The position numbers and the translations under genes were made by a program. DNA of 64,000 nt from Thermocladium sp. (lineage in GTDB: Archaea; Thermoproteota; Thermoprotei; Thermoproteales; Thermocladiaceae), in contig JAGDXC010000014.1 of the NCBI GenBank assembly GCA_023269935.1, forward strand, positions 39,402 through 103,401. The letters are read 5' to 3'. This document shows, one piece after another, positions 35,448 through 45,153 of the stretch. Position 1 is the stretch's first letter; each line of letters starts with the position of its first letter. Under the pieces are notes generated by a model. That model did no database searches. It was not told the origin of the DNA and saw only the letters and a list, made by a program, of their open reading frames with translations.

Positions 35448-36068
35448 TTATTGCCTCTTGCTTTTGTTGGCTAATCTATGAGCCAATAGTATTGGTAGAG
35501 GCATTGGCGATCCAACACAAAGTGACTTCGATAAATCCACAGCATCTCGAAGAGTTACTAGATTGCCTATGCTTATGAACATCGGCTTTGAATCAGATGA
35601 GCAGCGTAACATGACGCCTATCACGCCATGAGTAATTGGATCAAGTATGGGCGAATACACATCATCGGCTTCATATTCCCCATATAGGAGCGACTTAGCG
35701 ACCCCTATTGTAGGTACATGCATAGTTACCCCGAAATGGGATGCTATCCCCAAGCGATAGGGATGCGCAAAGCCATGCCCATCTATCATCACCACATGCG
35801 GCTTAACATGAAGCCCTTGATAGGCAGCTATCATTGGCTTTAACTCCCTAAAGGAAAGCAGCGTAGGAACATATGGAAACCATACCCTAACCTTAACAAT
35901 TGATGAATCTATTATTGATTTACTTATTGAATCAATCACGACCGCGGCGCTAATCGCCATATCACCTATATATGCTGCATCTATTCCGGCTATTAATCTC
36001 CGTTCTATTAACTCTCGCTCCTCTATTAGACCCGCTAACCGTCTCTGAATTGACCGAGCCATCTCCAA
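35448..36068 (-). CDS. nfi: Endonuclease V (deoxyinosine-specific)
   Basis: Endonuclease V nicks DNA (or RNA) next to inosine, repairing deaminated adenine, which is frequent at high temperature. The catalytic acids are visible: D in IAGIDAAYIGDMA, E in PTLLSFRELKP and D in VVMIDGHGFAHPYRLGIASHFG; the wedge motif YVPTLL precedes the second. The 206-residue length is usual. It is in the minus-strand run between translin and the KH-protein gene. Confidence 0.93.
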   Translation of the reverse strand: MEMARSIQRRLAGLIEERELIERRLIAGIDAAYIGDMAISAAVVIDSISKSIIDSSIVKVRVWFPYVPTLLSFRELKPMIAAYQGLHVKPHVVMIDGHGFAHPYRLGIASHFGVTMHVPTIGVAKSLLYGEYEADDVYSPILDPITHGVIGVMLRCSSDSKPMFISIGNLVTLRDAVDLSKSLCVGSPMPLPILLAHRLANKSKRQ

Positions 36069-36105
36069 GTTAAAGCCCTTAGGTATCTTAGACTTAATGT
36101 AATTC

Positions 36106-36726
36106 TCATTTATTCTCCTCGTTACCCTCGTCGTTAATTAATCCCCTCTTTACTTGTGCTAGAAATAAGTCGGACCGCGTCGCATCAATGAGTTTCCTAG
36201 CCACATCAACCTTAGGCCTAAGACCGGGGGCCAACGCATTAGGTATAATTAGGATTGAGAGGGCCTCATATATCTCTTCCATTCTATTAAATAACGCCTC
36301 CGCCTCCTCATACTTCTCAAGCCTTAACTTATCCAATACTATGCGGCGAAGTTCGCCAACTACATCCCCTAATCCAAGAAGATAGGGTACATCATATATG
36401 CCCAGCTCCTCCGGCGTAGGATACCTATTCTGCTTAACTAGGCTATATAGTATCATTGCCTCTGCATATTCGGCTAATGGGCCATCAAGTATACCACTAT
36501 AATAGACCTCAGGCACATTCTTCGCTATGCTGACCACGCTCATCACTTGATTCATTATCTTATTGACATTATTTGACTCGGCATCTAAGTCGCCCTTAGC
36601 CACCCGCAGTATAACCTCCTTAGATGTCCTAATTATGTCCCTCGTATCCTTCAACAACCGTTCCCTAGTCTCATCAACCACGCTGATCCGAGCCTCTATA
36701 GATCTTATTATATTGCTTAATTCCAC
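36106..36726 (-). CDS. Translin-family protein
   Basis: This all-helical 206-residue protein belongs to the translin/TRAX superfamily, octameric RNA- and DNA-binding proteins; archaeal members can have nuclease activity like the C3PO complex. The signature acidic helices are present: LDGPLAEYAEAMILYSLVK and GLGDVVGELRRIVLDKLR, the latter carrying the E/D pattern that binds metal in TRAX-like subunits. The N-terminus has the R-E-x-x-L-K-x-T-R-D-I basic region. It sits 37 nt upstream of endonuclease V, probably in one transcript. Confidence 0.9.
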   Translation of the reverse strand: MELSNIIRSIEARISVVDETRERLLKDTRDIIRTSKEVILRVAKGDLDAESNNVNKIMNQVMSVVSIAKNVPEVYYSGILDGPLAEYAEAMILYSLVKQNRYPTPEELGIYDVPYLLGLGDVVGELRRIVLDKLRLEKYEEAEALFNRMEEIYEALSILIIPNALAPGLRPKVDVARKLIDATRSDLFLAQVKRGLINDEGNEENK

Positions 36727-36794
36727 GAATACTCACCTAAATCCCATTATTAAAACCTGTTGAACACTGCGAAATCCAAGCATGCGAAAAAGCC

Positions 36795-38243
36795 TTACCC
36801 CTTCACTACACCTATAGGCCTCATTCGAGCCACTTTCTTAGCCATGCCAACCGAATCTGCCACCTCCACTACTGCATCCACATCTTTATACGCCTCAGGC
36901 GCTTCCTCGCTTATTATCTCGGACTCCGCGCTCCTAACTATTATTCCCCGATCCTCTAACGCAGTCTTAACCTTACTGGGAGGTAACATTCTAACTGCTG
37001 CTGATCTACTCATTACTCTGCCCGCTCCATGAGGCGCAGTGCCAAACGTTAAGTTCATAGATGCCTCTGACCCAACCAATATATAGGAACCAGTTCCCAT
37101 GCTTCCAGGGATCAGGACCGGCTGACCAATATCCCTATATATCTTAGGAATCTCGGGCCTACCTGCTGGGAATGCCCTGGTTGCGCCCTTTCTATGAACC
37201 CATACGCTCTTTCTCTGCCCATCTATTTCATGCTCCTCTAACTTAGCTATGTTATGAGCAACATCATAAACAACCCGCATTCCTAGCTTATCGGGATCCC
37301 TATGGAAGACACTCTTGAATGCCTCCCTAACCCAATGCATAAGTAAGTGCCTATTAGTCCATGCATAATTGGCGGCAGCAGCCATTGCATGCAAGTAATC
37401 CTGGGCTTCCCTTGTATTGACCGGCATCGAAACTAGCTCTCTATCTGGTAGGATGAGTCCCCATTGCCTCATTTTGCCCTCGGCGATTCTTATATAGTCC
37501 GTTGCCACTTGATGGCCAAGACCCCTTGAACCGCTATGTATCATTACCATAACTTGCCCAACGTCATTTATGCCGAAGATCTTTGCCACTTTCTCATCAA
37601 ATATCTTCTCCACTACTTGAACCTCTATGAAGTGATTGCCGGAACCTATGGTGCCGAGCTCGCCTTTTCCCCTATCCTTGGCTCTCGTGCTCACCTTGGA
37701 TGCATCCGCATAATCCCAACTTCCGTTTTGCTCAATATAATCCTGATCATCCTTCCAACCATATCCTCGATTTATCGCCCATGATATTCCCTCGTTCAAT
37801 ACTTGATCGAGTTCCCCAACCGATAACCTGACATGGCCGGTCTCCCCAACGCCGGCTGGCGCTAATTTAAAAATGGCATCAACTAACTCCCGTAGCTTTG
37901 GCTTTACATCATTAATGTTTAAATCGGTTCTCAGTACTCTAACTCCACAATTAATATCATAACCGATCCCGCCAGGGCTAATTGCACCGCTATTTACATC
38001 AACTGCCGCTACGCCGCCCACTGGAAAGCCATAACCTTGATGCGCATCAGGTAACGCTATGCTATACTTATAGAGACCTGGTAAACAGGCCACGTTAGCA
38101 GCTTGTTCAAGCGTCATGTCACTCTTCATTTTCTCAATCAATGAATCGCTGGCAAATATCCTGGCCGGAACCTTCATGCATGGCTTATAGTCCCTCGGTA
38201 TCTCCCAAATGTTTTTATCTATCCTACGCAATGGAGGAGTCAT
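36795..38243 (-). CDS. rtcB: RNA-splicing ligase RtcB
   Basis: RtcB joins tRNA exon halves made by the splicing endonuclease, using GTP and manganese; it is needed for split tRNAs such as the one at 39.8 kb. The protein has the metal-site motifs LPDAHQGYGFPVGGVAA, GGIGYDINCGVRVLR, MIHSGSRGLGHQV, the nucleophile region TAPHGAGRVMSRSAA and the C-terminal RPIGVVKG. An upstream TTG would add six residues, but a TATA box (38267-38275) 25-30 nt before ATG 38243 selects that start (482 residues). No intein is present. Confidence 0.96.
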   Translation of the reverse strand: MTPPLRRIDKNIWEIPRDYKPCMKVPARIFASDSLIEKMKSDMTLEQAANVACLPGLYKYSIALPDAHQGYGFPVGGVAAVDVNSGAISPGGIGYDINCGVRVLRTDLNINDVKPKLRELVDAIFKLAPAGVGETGHVRLSVGELDQVLNEGISWAINRGYGWKDDQDYIEQNGSWDYADASKVSTRAKDRGKGELGTIGSGNHFIEVQVVEKIFDEKVAKIFGINDVGQVMVMIHSGSRGLGHQVATDYIRIAEGKMRQWGLILPDRELVSMPVNTREAQDYLHAMAAAANYAWTNRHLLMHWVREAFKSVFHRDPDKLGMRVVYDVAHNIAKLEEHEIDGQRKSVWVHRKGATRAFPAGRPEIPKIYRDIGQPVLIPGSMGTGSYILVGSEASMNLTFGTAPHGAGRVMSRSAAVRMLPPSKVKTALEDRGIIVRSAESEIISEEAPEAYKDVDAVVEVADSVGMAKKVARMRPIGVVKG

Positions 38244-38266
38244 GAGGAGTCCAAGGCGCAAGGCAT

Positions 38267-38275
38267 TTTATAAAA
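38267..38275 (-). promoter_or_regulatory. TATA box of rtcB
   Basis: The nearly symmetrical ttttataaa (minus strand) is centred 28 nt from ATG 38243, whereas it would be only about 10 nt from the TTG at 38261. It therefore decides the rtcB start. Confidence 0.6.
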
Positions 38276-38383
38276 CTTCCCGCCCTAGCTTTATTATTAA
38301 TTGAAAGTGAGAAAATCGCCCATCATCTATGTCTACATATTCATGCAATAAATTTATATGGACCTATAATCTTTGCTGCTGCA

Positions 38384-39649
38384 ATGAGCAAAACGAGGCA
38401 TGCAGTGGTGAGCCATGGATATTGGGGATCACCGGGCGGAGGACAATTAGTTGATGCAGCCTCAGCCGTAGCCCTAAATGAAGCTGGCTTTGAACCAATA
38501 TTAACTGGAACATTTTCCTTTGATCCACATAAATATGTTGATTGGTACGGAATAGATATAGCGAAATTCAAGGTGATTACATTACCAATAAAAATTAAAG
38601 CATTTGGATTATTGACTAGGCTATACGCATGGAAACCAGCTGAAACAGCAATAAAAAAATATAATGCAGATCTCGTATTCACTGATGAATCTGCATATAG
38701 GCCATTACTTAAATACCGGAATAGTAAGTCACTTAAAATAATTGAATATGTGCATTTCCCATTGGAGGTGGTCGTAGATCCTAAGTTTAAGGGCACTGGA
38801 TTAGCGTATGGCGAGGACCCATATATAATGGAGCGATATGGTCGATTCCCTCTAAATATATACTGGAAGATATATATTACCATGCTTCCCCACTACATTA
38901 GGGGCAATCCCTTTGAGGCTGCCGATGTGGTATTAACTAATTCTAGATGGACTGCAAGGGTCATTAAGGAAGTCTATGGAGGTGATCCAATTGTCCTTAA
39001 TCCACCCATAGCTCCAAACACGGAGATAATCGGAGAACCGCCGGGGTTCAGCGAGAGAGCGCCAAGGATAACCATGCTGGGCAGATTCAGCGAGGAGAAG
39101 AGATATCACTGGGTAGTTAAAGAAGTAGCGCCTCGACTCTTTAAGGATGTACCGAATGCAGAATTGATAATAATGGGGGGAGCAACAACAAGAACCCAAG
39201 TTAATTACTTGGAGAGGGTTGAGACGGAGGCAAAGAGAGCTGGGCTAAAGGTCACGAGGGGAACCAATGAATTAGACAAAAATGGAGGCGTTGTTCGCTT
39301 AATTCCTAATGCACCTCGATCAATTATTAACTCGATCATGGATTCAAGTCGTGCATTTCTACATGCTACAATTAATGAGCATTGGGGCATAGCAGTAGCT
39401 GAAGCTATGACACGCGGTCTTCCCATAGTTGTACATGCATCGGGCGGTACTTGGTCTGACTTAGCAGGGGAGGGAGAGAATGGAATTGGGTATCAAGATG
39501 CAGAGGAAGCCGTGGAGGCGTTAGTGAGGCTCTTAACGGATGAATCCGCTTTCTCCAGGTTCTCAATTTCAGCACTATCAAGAGTAAAGGGTCTCACATT
39601 ACGGGAATATAGCTATAAACTAGGTAAAATAGTTAAGGAACTTTTTTAA
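38384..39649 (+). CDS. Glycosyltransferase, GT4 type (ALG11-like)
   Basis: This 421-residue GT-B glycosyltransferase resembles the ALG11/Pig-A side of GT4: the N-terminal glycine loop SHGYWGSPGGGQLVDAAS, IEYVHFPLEVVVDPKF, then the donor domain with ITMLGRFSEEKRYHWVVKE, and the E-x7-E region INEHWGIAVAEAMTRGLPIV. A mannosyl transfer in N-glycan assembly on a dolichyl carrier is a reasonable inference. It is a single plus-strand gene divergent from rtcB. Confidence 0.88.
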   Translation: MSKTRHAVVSHGYWGSPGGGQLVDAASAVALNEAGFEPILTGTFSFDPHKYVDWYGIDIAKFKVITLPIKIKAFGLLTRLYAWKPAETAIKKYNADLVFTDESAYRPLLKYRNSKSLKIIEYVHFPLEVVVDPKFKGTGLAYGEDPYIMERYGRFPLNIYWKIYITMLPHYIRGNPFEAADVVLTNSRWTARVIKEVYGGDPIVLNPPIAPNTEIIGEPPGFSERAPRITMLGRFSEEKRYHWVVKEVAPRLFKDVPNAELIIMGGATTRTQVNYLERVETEAKRAGLKVTRGTNELDKNGGVVRLIPNAPRSIINSIMDSSRAFLHATINEHWGIAVAEAMTRGLPIVVHASGGTWSDLAGEGENGIGYQDAEEAVEALVRLLTDESAFSRFSISALSRVKGLTLREYSYKLGKIVKELF

Positions 39650-39760
39650 TGCTTACTAGGCTCTTTTCCATTTATTTGTGAATTAATTATTCCTGTGGAA
39701 GCTGCTCAAAGGAGTAAACGGCATTGCCCTAAGTGCAAGGCTTATCACTCATTTATTATT

Positions 39761-39859
39761 TGGTGGGTCCGCCGGGATTTGAACCTTCCCCGGGCAACGT
39801 GGCCCGACCGGGATCTCTCCCGCGTCAGGGGAGTATCCTAACCGCTAGACTACGGACCC
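39761..39859 (-). tRNA. tRNA-Val(GAC), interrupted in the T arm, CCA encoded
   Basis: Read on the minus strand, the acceptor GGGTCCG pairs with CGGACCC, followed by A and an encoded CCA. The D arm is GTCTAGCGGTTAGGAT. The anticodon stem CTCCC/GGGAG closes the loop CTGACGC, giving anticodon GAC. After variable loop AGATC the T stem begins CCGG but is broken by 23 nt before G-TTCAAAT-CCCGG completes it. Removing 39785-39807 restores a five-pair T stem (CCGGG/CCCGG) and a seven-base T loop. Such non-canonical introns occur in Thermoproteales and are cut by the splicing endonuclease and sealed by RtcB. Confidence 0.88.
39785..39807 (-). other. Non-canonical 23-nt intron in the T stem of tRNA-Val
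   Basis: The insertion splits the 5' strand of the T stem after its fourth base (between positions 52 and 53). It can form its own hairpin, CGGGC / GCCCG around a CACGTT loop. The exact splice sites are ambiguous by one base because G flanks both ends. The relaxed bulge-helix-bulge is short, as often seen for such small introns. Confidence 0.75.
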
Positions 39860-40002
39860 CTGTTCGAGCGTTTTTCTGTGGTTTTTAATTTTTACCTTGC
39901 TCAATGCAGGTAATGATGCTGCCTTAGGAATGCGTTCTTGAATAGAAATTTGTGATTAATTTGTGGCGATAAGGTTAAAACCAGCCTTGCTTGTGGGGTT
40001 GC

Positions 40003-41376
40003 ATGGGCAATCAATATGATGTGGTAATAGTTGGGGCTGGCACTGCTGGATCATATGCAGCCTATTTATTGGCTAAGAATGGATTCAGCGTGGCAGTTGT
40101 AGAGAGAAAGCGGGTTGATGATATATTCAAGGTGACGGGGGATGCAATAGGGTCTCATCATGTTGAGACGCTTGGACTTACCCTTGATGCAGGTGTTGCC
40201 ATGATTCACTATAAGGGCGCGGATGTTTATAGTCCAGACATGAGCGTTAGATATAGAGTCATGGGGGAGGGATATGGTCTCGATATGAGCAAGTGGGGTC
40301 CATGGCTGGCCAAGCAAGCGGTTAATAATGGAGCTACGATACATGAGAGGTTCTCCGTTTCATCTCCTATCCTAGATAATGGTAGGGTCGCCGGAGTCAA
40401 GGCATCAAGCGAGGATGGCCATGGGCAAATCGATGTTCTTGGCAAGATTGTGATAGATGCATCTGGAGCAACTGGAGTAGTGAGGAGTAGATTGCCATAT
40501 AATTGGTTAATATCAGAACCCCTGTTACCGGAGGATGCATCTTATGCTTATAGGGAAATAATTGAGGTTGATCACGATATAGAGGAGCCGGAATTTATTA
40601 AAATATACCTGGATAACAATATATCGCCAGGTGGATATTGGTGGTTGTTCCCGAAATCCAGGAACACCATGAATATAGGGCTAGGGATCTGGGGCAAACT
40701 AGTTAAGGAGAAGGGTCTTAATCCCAGACAGAACTATGAGAAATACTTGCTTAACACTAAATACACAAGCGGAAGGCGCGTGATTCACAGTGGGGGAGGA
40801 ATAGTGCCCACTAGGAGGCCCCTTAAGTCAATGGTTGGGCCCTCCATATTAGCCATTGGGGACGCGGCGGTGGCCGTTAATCCAGTACACGGCGGTGGAT
40901 TGGGGCCCGCACTTGAGTCAGCTAAGTTAGCAAGCGATACTGTGGCTGCAGCATTTGAGAGGGGGGACTTATCCATGACGGGATTGTGGAGCTATAATGT
41001 AAGTTACTTGAAGACTTACGGCATAAAGCAAGCAAAGTTGGATGTGTTTAGGCTAATGCTTCAATCCCTAACTGATGATGAAATAAACAAGGGGTTACGG
41101 GCGCGAATATTGACTGAGGATGATGTGTTGGAGATATCCATTAAGGGATCAATGTCGATAAGCGCAACCAGGCGCGTAAGAGCAGCAGCTAAGTTGCTTT
41201 CCGTACCCTCGTTGGCAAAGAAGTTGGTGACTGCATTAAGCTACATGAAGACCATTGGCGCCATTTATGAGAAGTACCCTAATGATCCGTCTGGCATAGA
41301 TAAATGGAATATTGAATTAATCAGCAAGTATAATGAATATAGGAAGAAGCTTGGTTTACCTATGATGGTTGCTTGA
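40003..41376 (+). CDS. Geranylgeranyl reductase (archaeal lipid saturation)
   Basis: This flavoenzyme saturates the double bonds of geranylgeranyl chains in archaeal ether lipids. The 457-residue protein, from ATG 40003, starts MGNQYDVVIVGAGTAGSYAAY (FAD motif), continues with VVIDASGATGVVRSRLP, the lipid-site motif YWWLFPKSRNTMNIGLGIW, and the second FAD motif LAIGDAAVAVNPVHGGGLGPAL. These are the hallmarks of digeranylgeranylglycerophospholipid reductases. A TATA-like ggttaaaacc (39973-39982) supports this start over the TTG at 39991. The gene overlaps the 3' end of gatE by 17 nt, convergently. Confidence 0.92.
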   Translation: MGNQYDVVIVGAGTAGSYAAYLLAKNGFSVAVVERKRVDDIFKVTGDAIGSHHVETLGLTLDAGVAMIHYKGADVYSPDMSVRYRVMGEGYGLDMSKWGPWLAKQAVNNGATIHERFSVSSPILDNGRVAGVKASSEDGHGQIDVLGKIVIDASGATGVVRSRLPYNWLISEPLLPEDASYAYREIIEVDHDIEEPEFIKIYLDNNISPGGYWWLFPKSRNTMNIGLGIWGKLVKEKGLNPRQNYEKYLLNTKYTSGRRVIHSGGGIVPTRRPLKSMVGPSILAIGDAAVAVNPVHGGGLGPALESAKLASDTVAAAFERGDLSMTGLWSYNVSYLKTYGIKQAKLDVFRLMLQSLTDDEINKGLRARILTEDDVLEISIKGSMSISATRRVRAAAKLLSVPSLAKKLVTALSYMKTIGAIYEKYPNDPSGIDKWNIELISKYNEYRKKLGLPMMVA

Positions 41377-43210
41377 TGTCCCTTAATACTATTGATACAT
41401 CCCTAGCATCAATTAATCCCCTATATCGCTTCATCACTTCCTGCATAACTATCTTCTCATCCGTTGTTCCCAACCTAGAAACTGTTTCTGATACTATCTC
41501 CCTAACTTTATTGAGGGATAACTTGAACAGATTCCTTTCTTCTATTATTTTCTCAAGACTAGTGGAGCCTCGCCTCTTAGCATATTCCTCTAGCGCTTCC
41601 TGTATTGCCTCCTTAGTTATCTTCCCATCAATATATAATCTAATCGCATTCTCAATGACGGGAACCGGATCAAGGAACCAGCCCTCCTCTCTCCCAATAT
41701 ATCTTAGAGTATTTACGAATAACGTAGCTACCAATGTGGGTGAGACACTATCTCCATAAGCCGATATTAATCTATCTATATCCTTAGCATATGGCGACTT
41801 CACTACTTGCATGGCTAACTCCCTACTCATGCCCATCTTCAAGTATCTATTTACCTGTTCATCTATTGGTTCAGGCATTAACGCTGCAGCCTTATCCAAT
41901 ATGTACTTTGTTATCCTTATTGGACGTAAATCGGTCTCCGGATACATCCTGGCCGATCCCGGTCTTGGCCTCAAGAACTTGGTTGTACCATCATCATTAG
42001 CAGCCCTAGTCTCCTCTGGAACGCCCTTAAATGCTTCGTTTATCCTATTTACTACGACATTAGCTGCCTCCATGAGCTCTGATTCGTTTAGTCCGCTTAA
42101 TAGTATGAATGAGTCGACTCCTAGCTTGGATTTAATGTTCTCCACTTCCTCCCTCGTTATACCATAATTTGGCAACTCATCACTATGGAGAAGCCCGCCT
42201 AATTCTGTCCAATTACGAACCCTATCAGCCAGTTCTGATCCAAATCTCCGCTTTGGTTGAATCTCAAAACCAAGTATTCCGGATAGTCCTGGCAGTTTCA
42301 TAGCCATTACCTTTCCTCCTTGCTTAATTATTGATTGAAGCATATTTGACTTAGTGCCGTTGAATTGATCGGTAACCTCAATTAGATCCGGTTCATAATT
42401 AGGGCTTAAACCCCTCTTAACTAATTCATCCTTTATCTTCAATAGGTTGATCTGCCTATCTATTTCATATTGAATAACCTTTGGTATTAACGATAGTTCC
42501 GGCACTCCCTTTACCTCTACCTTGGCACCGCCCTCTATCGATATATTTAGGTCTTGCCTAATGGAGCCGAGCCCCCTCTTTGCCTTACCTGTATTTCTGA
42601 TTGTTTGCCCTATATAGAAAGCCACATCCATTATTGTATTGGGAGGATACTCCATTGGTCCCGTTGATACCTCTATTAGTGGAATGCCTAACCTATCTAA
42701 TCTATAGATTATCTCACGACCATTCTCGCCAATCCTTCTCGCCGCATCTTCCTCAATGGCTATTGTCCAAATCGGTACTTTTAAATTCATGAATGTGGCC
42801 AATCCATTCCTGGCAACGAGCGCAGTCCTCTGGAAACCGGAGGTGTTAGAACCATCAATGACGACTTTTCGCATTACTATAACCTCATCAAAGGGCTTTG
42901 CATTAAATCTTAGGGCCACGCCTAATGCAGTCTCGAGCGCCTCTTCGTTAATATCATGCGGTGGCTCCTCATCTAGCTCCACTAAGCAAGTGGAGTCATT
43001 ATATCCCTCATATATATATGTCCTCCTCTTCCTGAATTCCCATAGAGCTGCCGGATCAATCTGACCTAACTCACTCATTGATGGACGAAGCCTCCTCCTT
43101 ACCCGGAAATGGGGATCATCATTGCGAAGCTGGGTGGGGCATGAACAGAACAATTTGGATGCTGTATCCAGTTGCACATGTATCTCGAGACCAACCTTAT
43201 GCTTAACCAC
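41360..43210 (-). CDS. gatE: Glutamyl-tRNA(Gln) amidotransferase subunit E
   Basis: GatE binds misacylated Glu-tRNA-Gln, phosphorylates it and amidates it with ammonia from GatD. The 616-residue archaeal subunit has the N-terminal GatB-like cradle (VGLEIHVQLDTASKLFCSCPT, RAALWEFRKRRTYIYEG-like segment, ELDEEPPHDINEEAL), the AspRS-like insertion typical of GatE (RFGSELADRVRNWTELGGLLHSDELP), and the C-terminal YqeY-like tail (NAIRLYIDGKITKEAIQEALEEY). The start is GTG at 43210, one base after the gatD stop. With GatD it forms the archaea-specific enzyme for Gln-tRNA. Confidence 0.97.
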   Translation of the reverse strand: MVKHKVGLEIHVQLDTASKLFCSCPTQLRNDDPHFRVRRRLRPSMSELGQIDPAALWEFRKRRTYIYEGYNDSTCLVELDEEPPHDINEEALETALGVALRFNAKPFDEVIVMRKVVIDGSNTSGFQRTALVARNGLATFMNLKVPIWTIAIEEDAARRIGENGREIIYRLDRLGIPLIEVSTGPMEYPPNTIMDVAFYIGQTIRNTGKAKRGLGSIRQDLNISIEGGAKVEVKGVPELSLIPKVIQYEIDRQINLLKIKDELVKRGLSPNYEPDLIEVTDQFNGTKSNMLQSIIKQGGKVMAMKLPGLSGILGFEIQPKRRFGSELADRVRNWTELGGLLHSDELPNYGITREEVENIKSKLGVDSFILLSGLNESELMEAANVVVNRINEAFKGVPEETRAANDDGTTKFLRPRPGSARMYPETDLRPIRITKYILDKAAALMPEPIDEQVNRYLKMGMSRELAMQVVKSPYAKDIDRLISAYGDSVSPTLVATLFVNTLRYIGREEGWFLDPVPVIENAIRLYIDGKITKEAIQEALEEYAKRRGSTSLEKIIEERNLFKLSLNKVREIVSETVSRLGTTDEKIVMQEVMKRYRGLIDARDVSIVLRDIKQPS

Positions 43211-43211
43211 G

Positions 43212-44534
43212 TCAGGACACCCCTTTACAATAATTGAATGGTTCTGTTCTATTGCTTAGTTCAAATGCCAAGGGCATCATCATTAGCTTCCTGACCTCCT
43301 CCATATCCCTCGTTCTGTGAAGTATCCAGGATAGCTTGGCATAGGCAGTCTCCGAATGCATATCGCCGCCCGGAATAACGCCTAATTTGCTTAACTCCAC
43401 ACCGCGTCTATAGACGTTTAGATTAACTCTTCCATATATTGTTTGAGTGGTTATTACTACTGGTATTTTCATGCCTATTGCTCTCCCAATCGAATCGCGA
43501 ACCGCCTCGGAGACGTGCCCGAAACCTGTTCCCTCGACCACTATTCCATGGTACCCCTTATCAACTAAGTAATCTATTATCTCGCCTCTCATGCCTGGAT
43601 AATACTTAACTAAGGCAACCTTATCATCAAAACCAGCCTCATATCTGACCTCGCCCCTTGCCTTGAAACTAGACGCAAGCACTTGAATTTCCTTTTTATC
43701 CATGTTAATTAACCCGATGGGGCTGGAGTTAATGCTTAGAAAAGCATCGCGCCTAGATGAATGCATTTTCCTTGCCCTAACCCCCCTATGAAGCGATACC
43801 TCGCCATCACTGCTAGTGGAATGCATTGCTATTATTGACTCTGCAAAGGGTGCCTTAATTGATGCAAGCACAGCGGCATACATGTTCTCGAAGGAATCAC
43901 TAGATGGCCTATCACTACTCCGCTGGGACCCAGTAAATACTATGGGTGCGCTACTTGAGGGAAATGCAAATGCAATTGCCGCCGCACTATAATGCATTGT
44001 ATCGGTACCATGCAGTACTACGACGCCCTCCGCACCGCTTTGGATTGCTTTATATATTGCATCACCCATCTCGCTCCACCTAATTGGATTCATATCTTCA
44101 CTGAAAATAGAGAATAGATTCAATAATTCAATTGATGCTATATTCCTGAGCTCTGGATACATATCATATAATTCCTCTAAGCTAAATGATGGGTACACGG
44201 CGCCAGTTACATAATCAACTTTAGACATTATAGTACCCCCCGTAGCCACTAAGATGGAACGTGGCCCCGCGCCCATTGACTTAGGTATCCCCTCCATCCT
44301 GGCCGGAGGACTGTATATCTCCTTCACTTCAATGTCTTTAATCTCATCTATATGTATGCCAACGTTATATCCATTCTCGTGCTTCAACAATAAAACATCT
44401 GCATCACCTATATCTGGCCTTGGCAGTATTATGCCCTCGATTGATTCACCATCATTTGTATAAATCTTGACTCTACTGAATATGGATGCCCCAAACTCGC
44501 CTAGTTTCGCATTTACTTTGCTTGAGTATGACAT
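43212..44534 (-). CDS. gatD: Glutamyl-tRNA(Gln) amidotransferase subunit D
   Basis: GatD is the asparaginase-like subunit that releases ammonia from glutamine for GatE. The 440-residue protein has an N-terminal SH3-like domain (1-85, VKIYTNDGESIEGIILPRP), then the type I asparaginase core with both catalytic threonine motifs, LVATGGTIMSKVD and VVLHGTDTMHYSA, and FTGSQRSSDRPSSD. A TATA element (minus strand, 44555-44564) 25 nt upstream indicates a leaderless gatDE transcript. Confidence 0.97.
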   Translation of the reverse strand: MSYSSKVNAKLGEFGASIFSRVKIYTNDGESIEGIILPRPDIGDADVLLLKHENGYNVGIHIDEIKDIEVKEIYSPPARMEGIPKSMGAGPRSILVATGGTIMSKVDYVTGAVYPSFSLEELYDMYPELRNIASIELLNLFSIFSEDMNPIRWSEMGDAIYKAIQSGAEGVVVLHGTDTMHYSAAAIAFAFPSSSAPIVFTGSQRSSDRPSSDSFENMYAAVLASIKAPFAESIIAMHSTSSDGEVSLHRGVRARKMHSSRRDAFLSINSSPIGLINMDKKEIQVLASSFKARGEVRYEAGFDDKVALVKYYPGMRGEIIDYLVDKGYHGIVVEGTGFGHVSEAVRDSIGRAIGMKIPVVITTQTIYGRVNLNVYRRGVELSKLGVIPGGDMHSETAYAKLSWILHRTRDMEEVRKLMMMPLAFELSNRTEPFNYCKGVS

Positions 44535-44554
44535 GCGGATTCGATTTTTTATTT

Positions 44555-44564
44555 ATTTAAAAAC
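44555..44564 (-). promoter_or_regulatory. TATA box of gatDE
   Basis: Minus-strand gtttttaaat is centred 25 nt before ATG 44534. The divergent nadM gene has its own element (cttaaaaata, 44597-44606) in the same 92-nt gap. Confidence 0.55.
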
Positions 44565-44626
44565 TTGCCCAGCCTTCATTAATTGAATTTTAATGCTTAA
44601 AAATAATTCCGCTACGCCGAACCTAA

Positions 44627-45139
44627 ATGAGGGCATTATTCATAGGTAGGTTTCAACCGTTTCATAACGGCCACGCCAATGTACTGAAGTGGCTTTCCGA
44701 TAATGCAGATAAGGTAATTGTAGGAATAGGATCTGCAAACGCATCATTAACCTTTCGAAACCCTTTCACGGTGGGGGAGCGGATAGAGATGATTGAGGCA
44801 GCCATAGGACACGTGACTACTTGCAGCATACCGGACACGGGGGGGCAATCATTGCTTTGGTACCCTCTTGTTAGGCAATATTGTCCATCATTTGATGAGG
44901 TTTATTCTAATGATGAATATACTCGATTATCGATAGAGCAGTGGGGGGTAAGCGTTAAGTCCACTCCATTATTTGAGCGAGATAAACTAAGTGGATCTAG
45001 GATTAGATACATGATTGCTAGAAATGATTCAACATGGACCGAGCTAGTGCCCAGCGGCGTGGTTAAAATTATGGATAGGATACATGGAGTAGAAAGATTA
45101 ATGAGGCTTGCGCGTATAGAAAATATTTTAAACCAATGA
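44627..45139 (+). CDS. nadM: Nicotinamide-nucleotide adenylyltransferase (archaeal NadM)
   Basis: NadM makes NAD from NMN and ATP. The 170-residue nucleotidyltransferase carries the ATP-binding GRFQPFHNGHANVLKWL motif, FRNPFTVGERIEMIEAA, and the C-terminal SGSRIRYMI (the ISSTxxR equivalent). Its length and sequence are those of archaeal NadM. A TATA element at 44597-44606 supports a leaderless start. The RNA polymerase subunit gene follows 14 nt downstream. Confidence 0.95.
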   Translation: MRALFIGRFQPFHNGHANVLKWLSDNADKVIVGIGSANASLTFRNPFTVGERIEMIEAAIGHVTTCSIPDTGGQSLLWYPLVRQYCPSFDEVYSNDEYTRLSIEQWGVSVKSTPLFERDKLSGSRIRYMIARNDSTWTELVPSGVVKIMDRIHGVERLMRLARIENILNQ

Positions 45140-45153
45140 GTGATGACTAGGTT

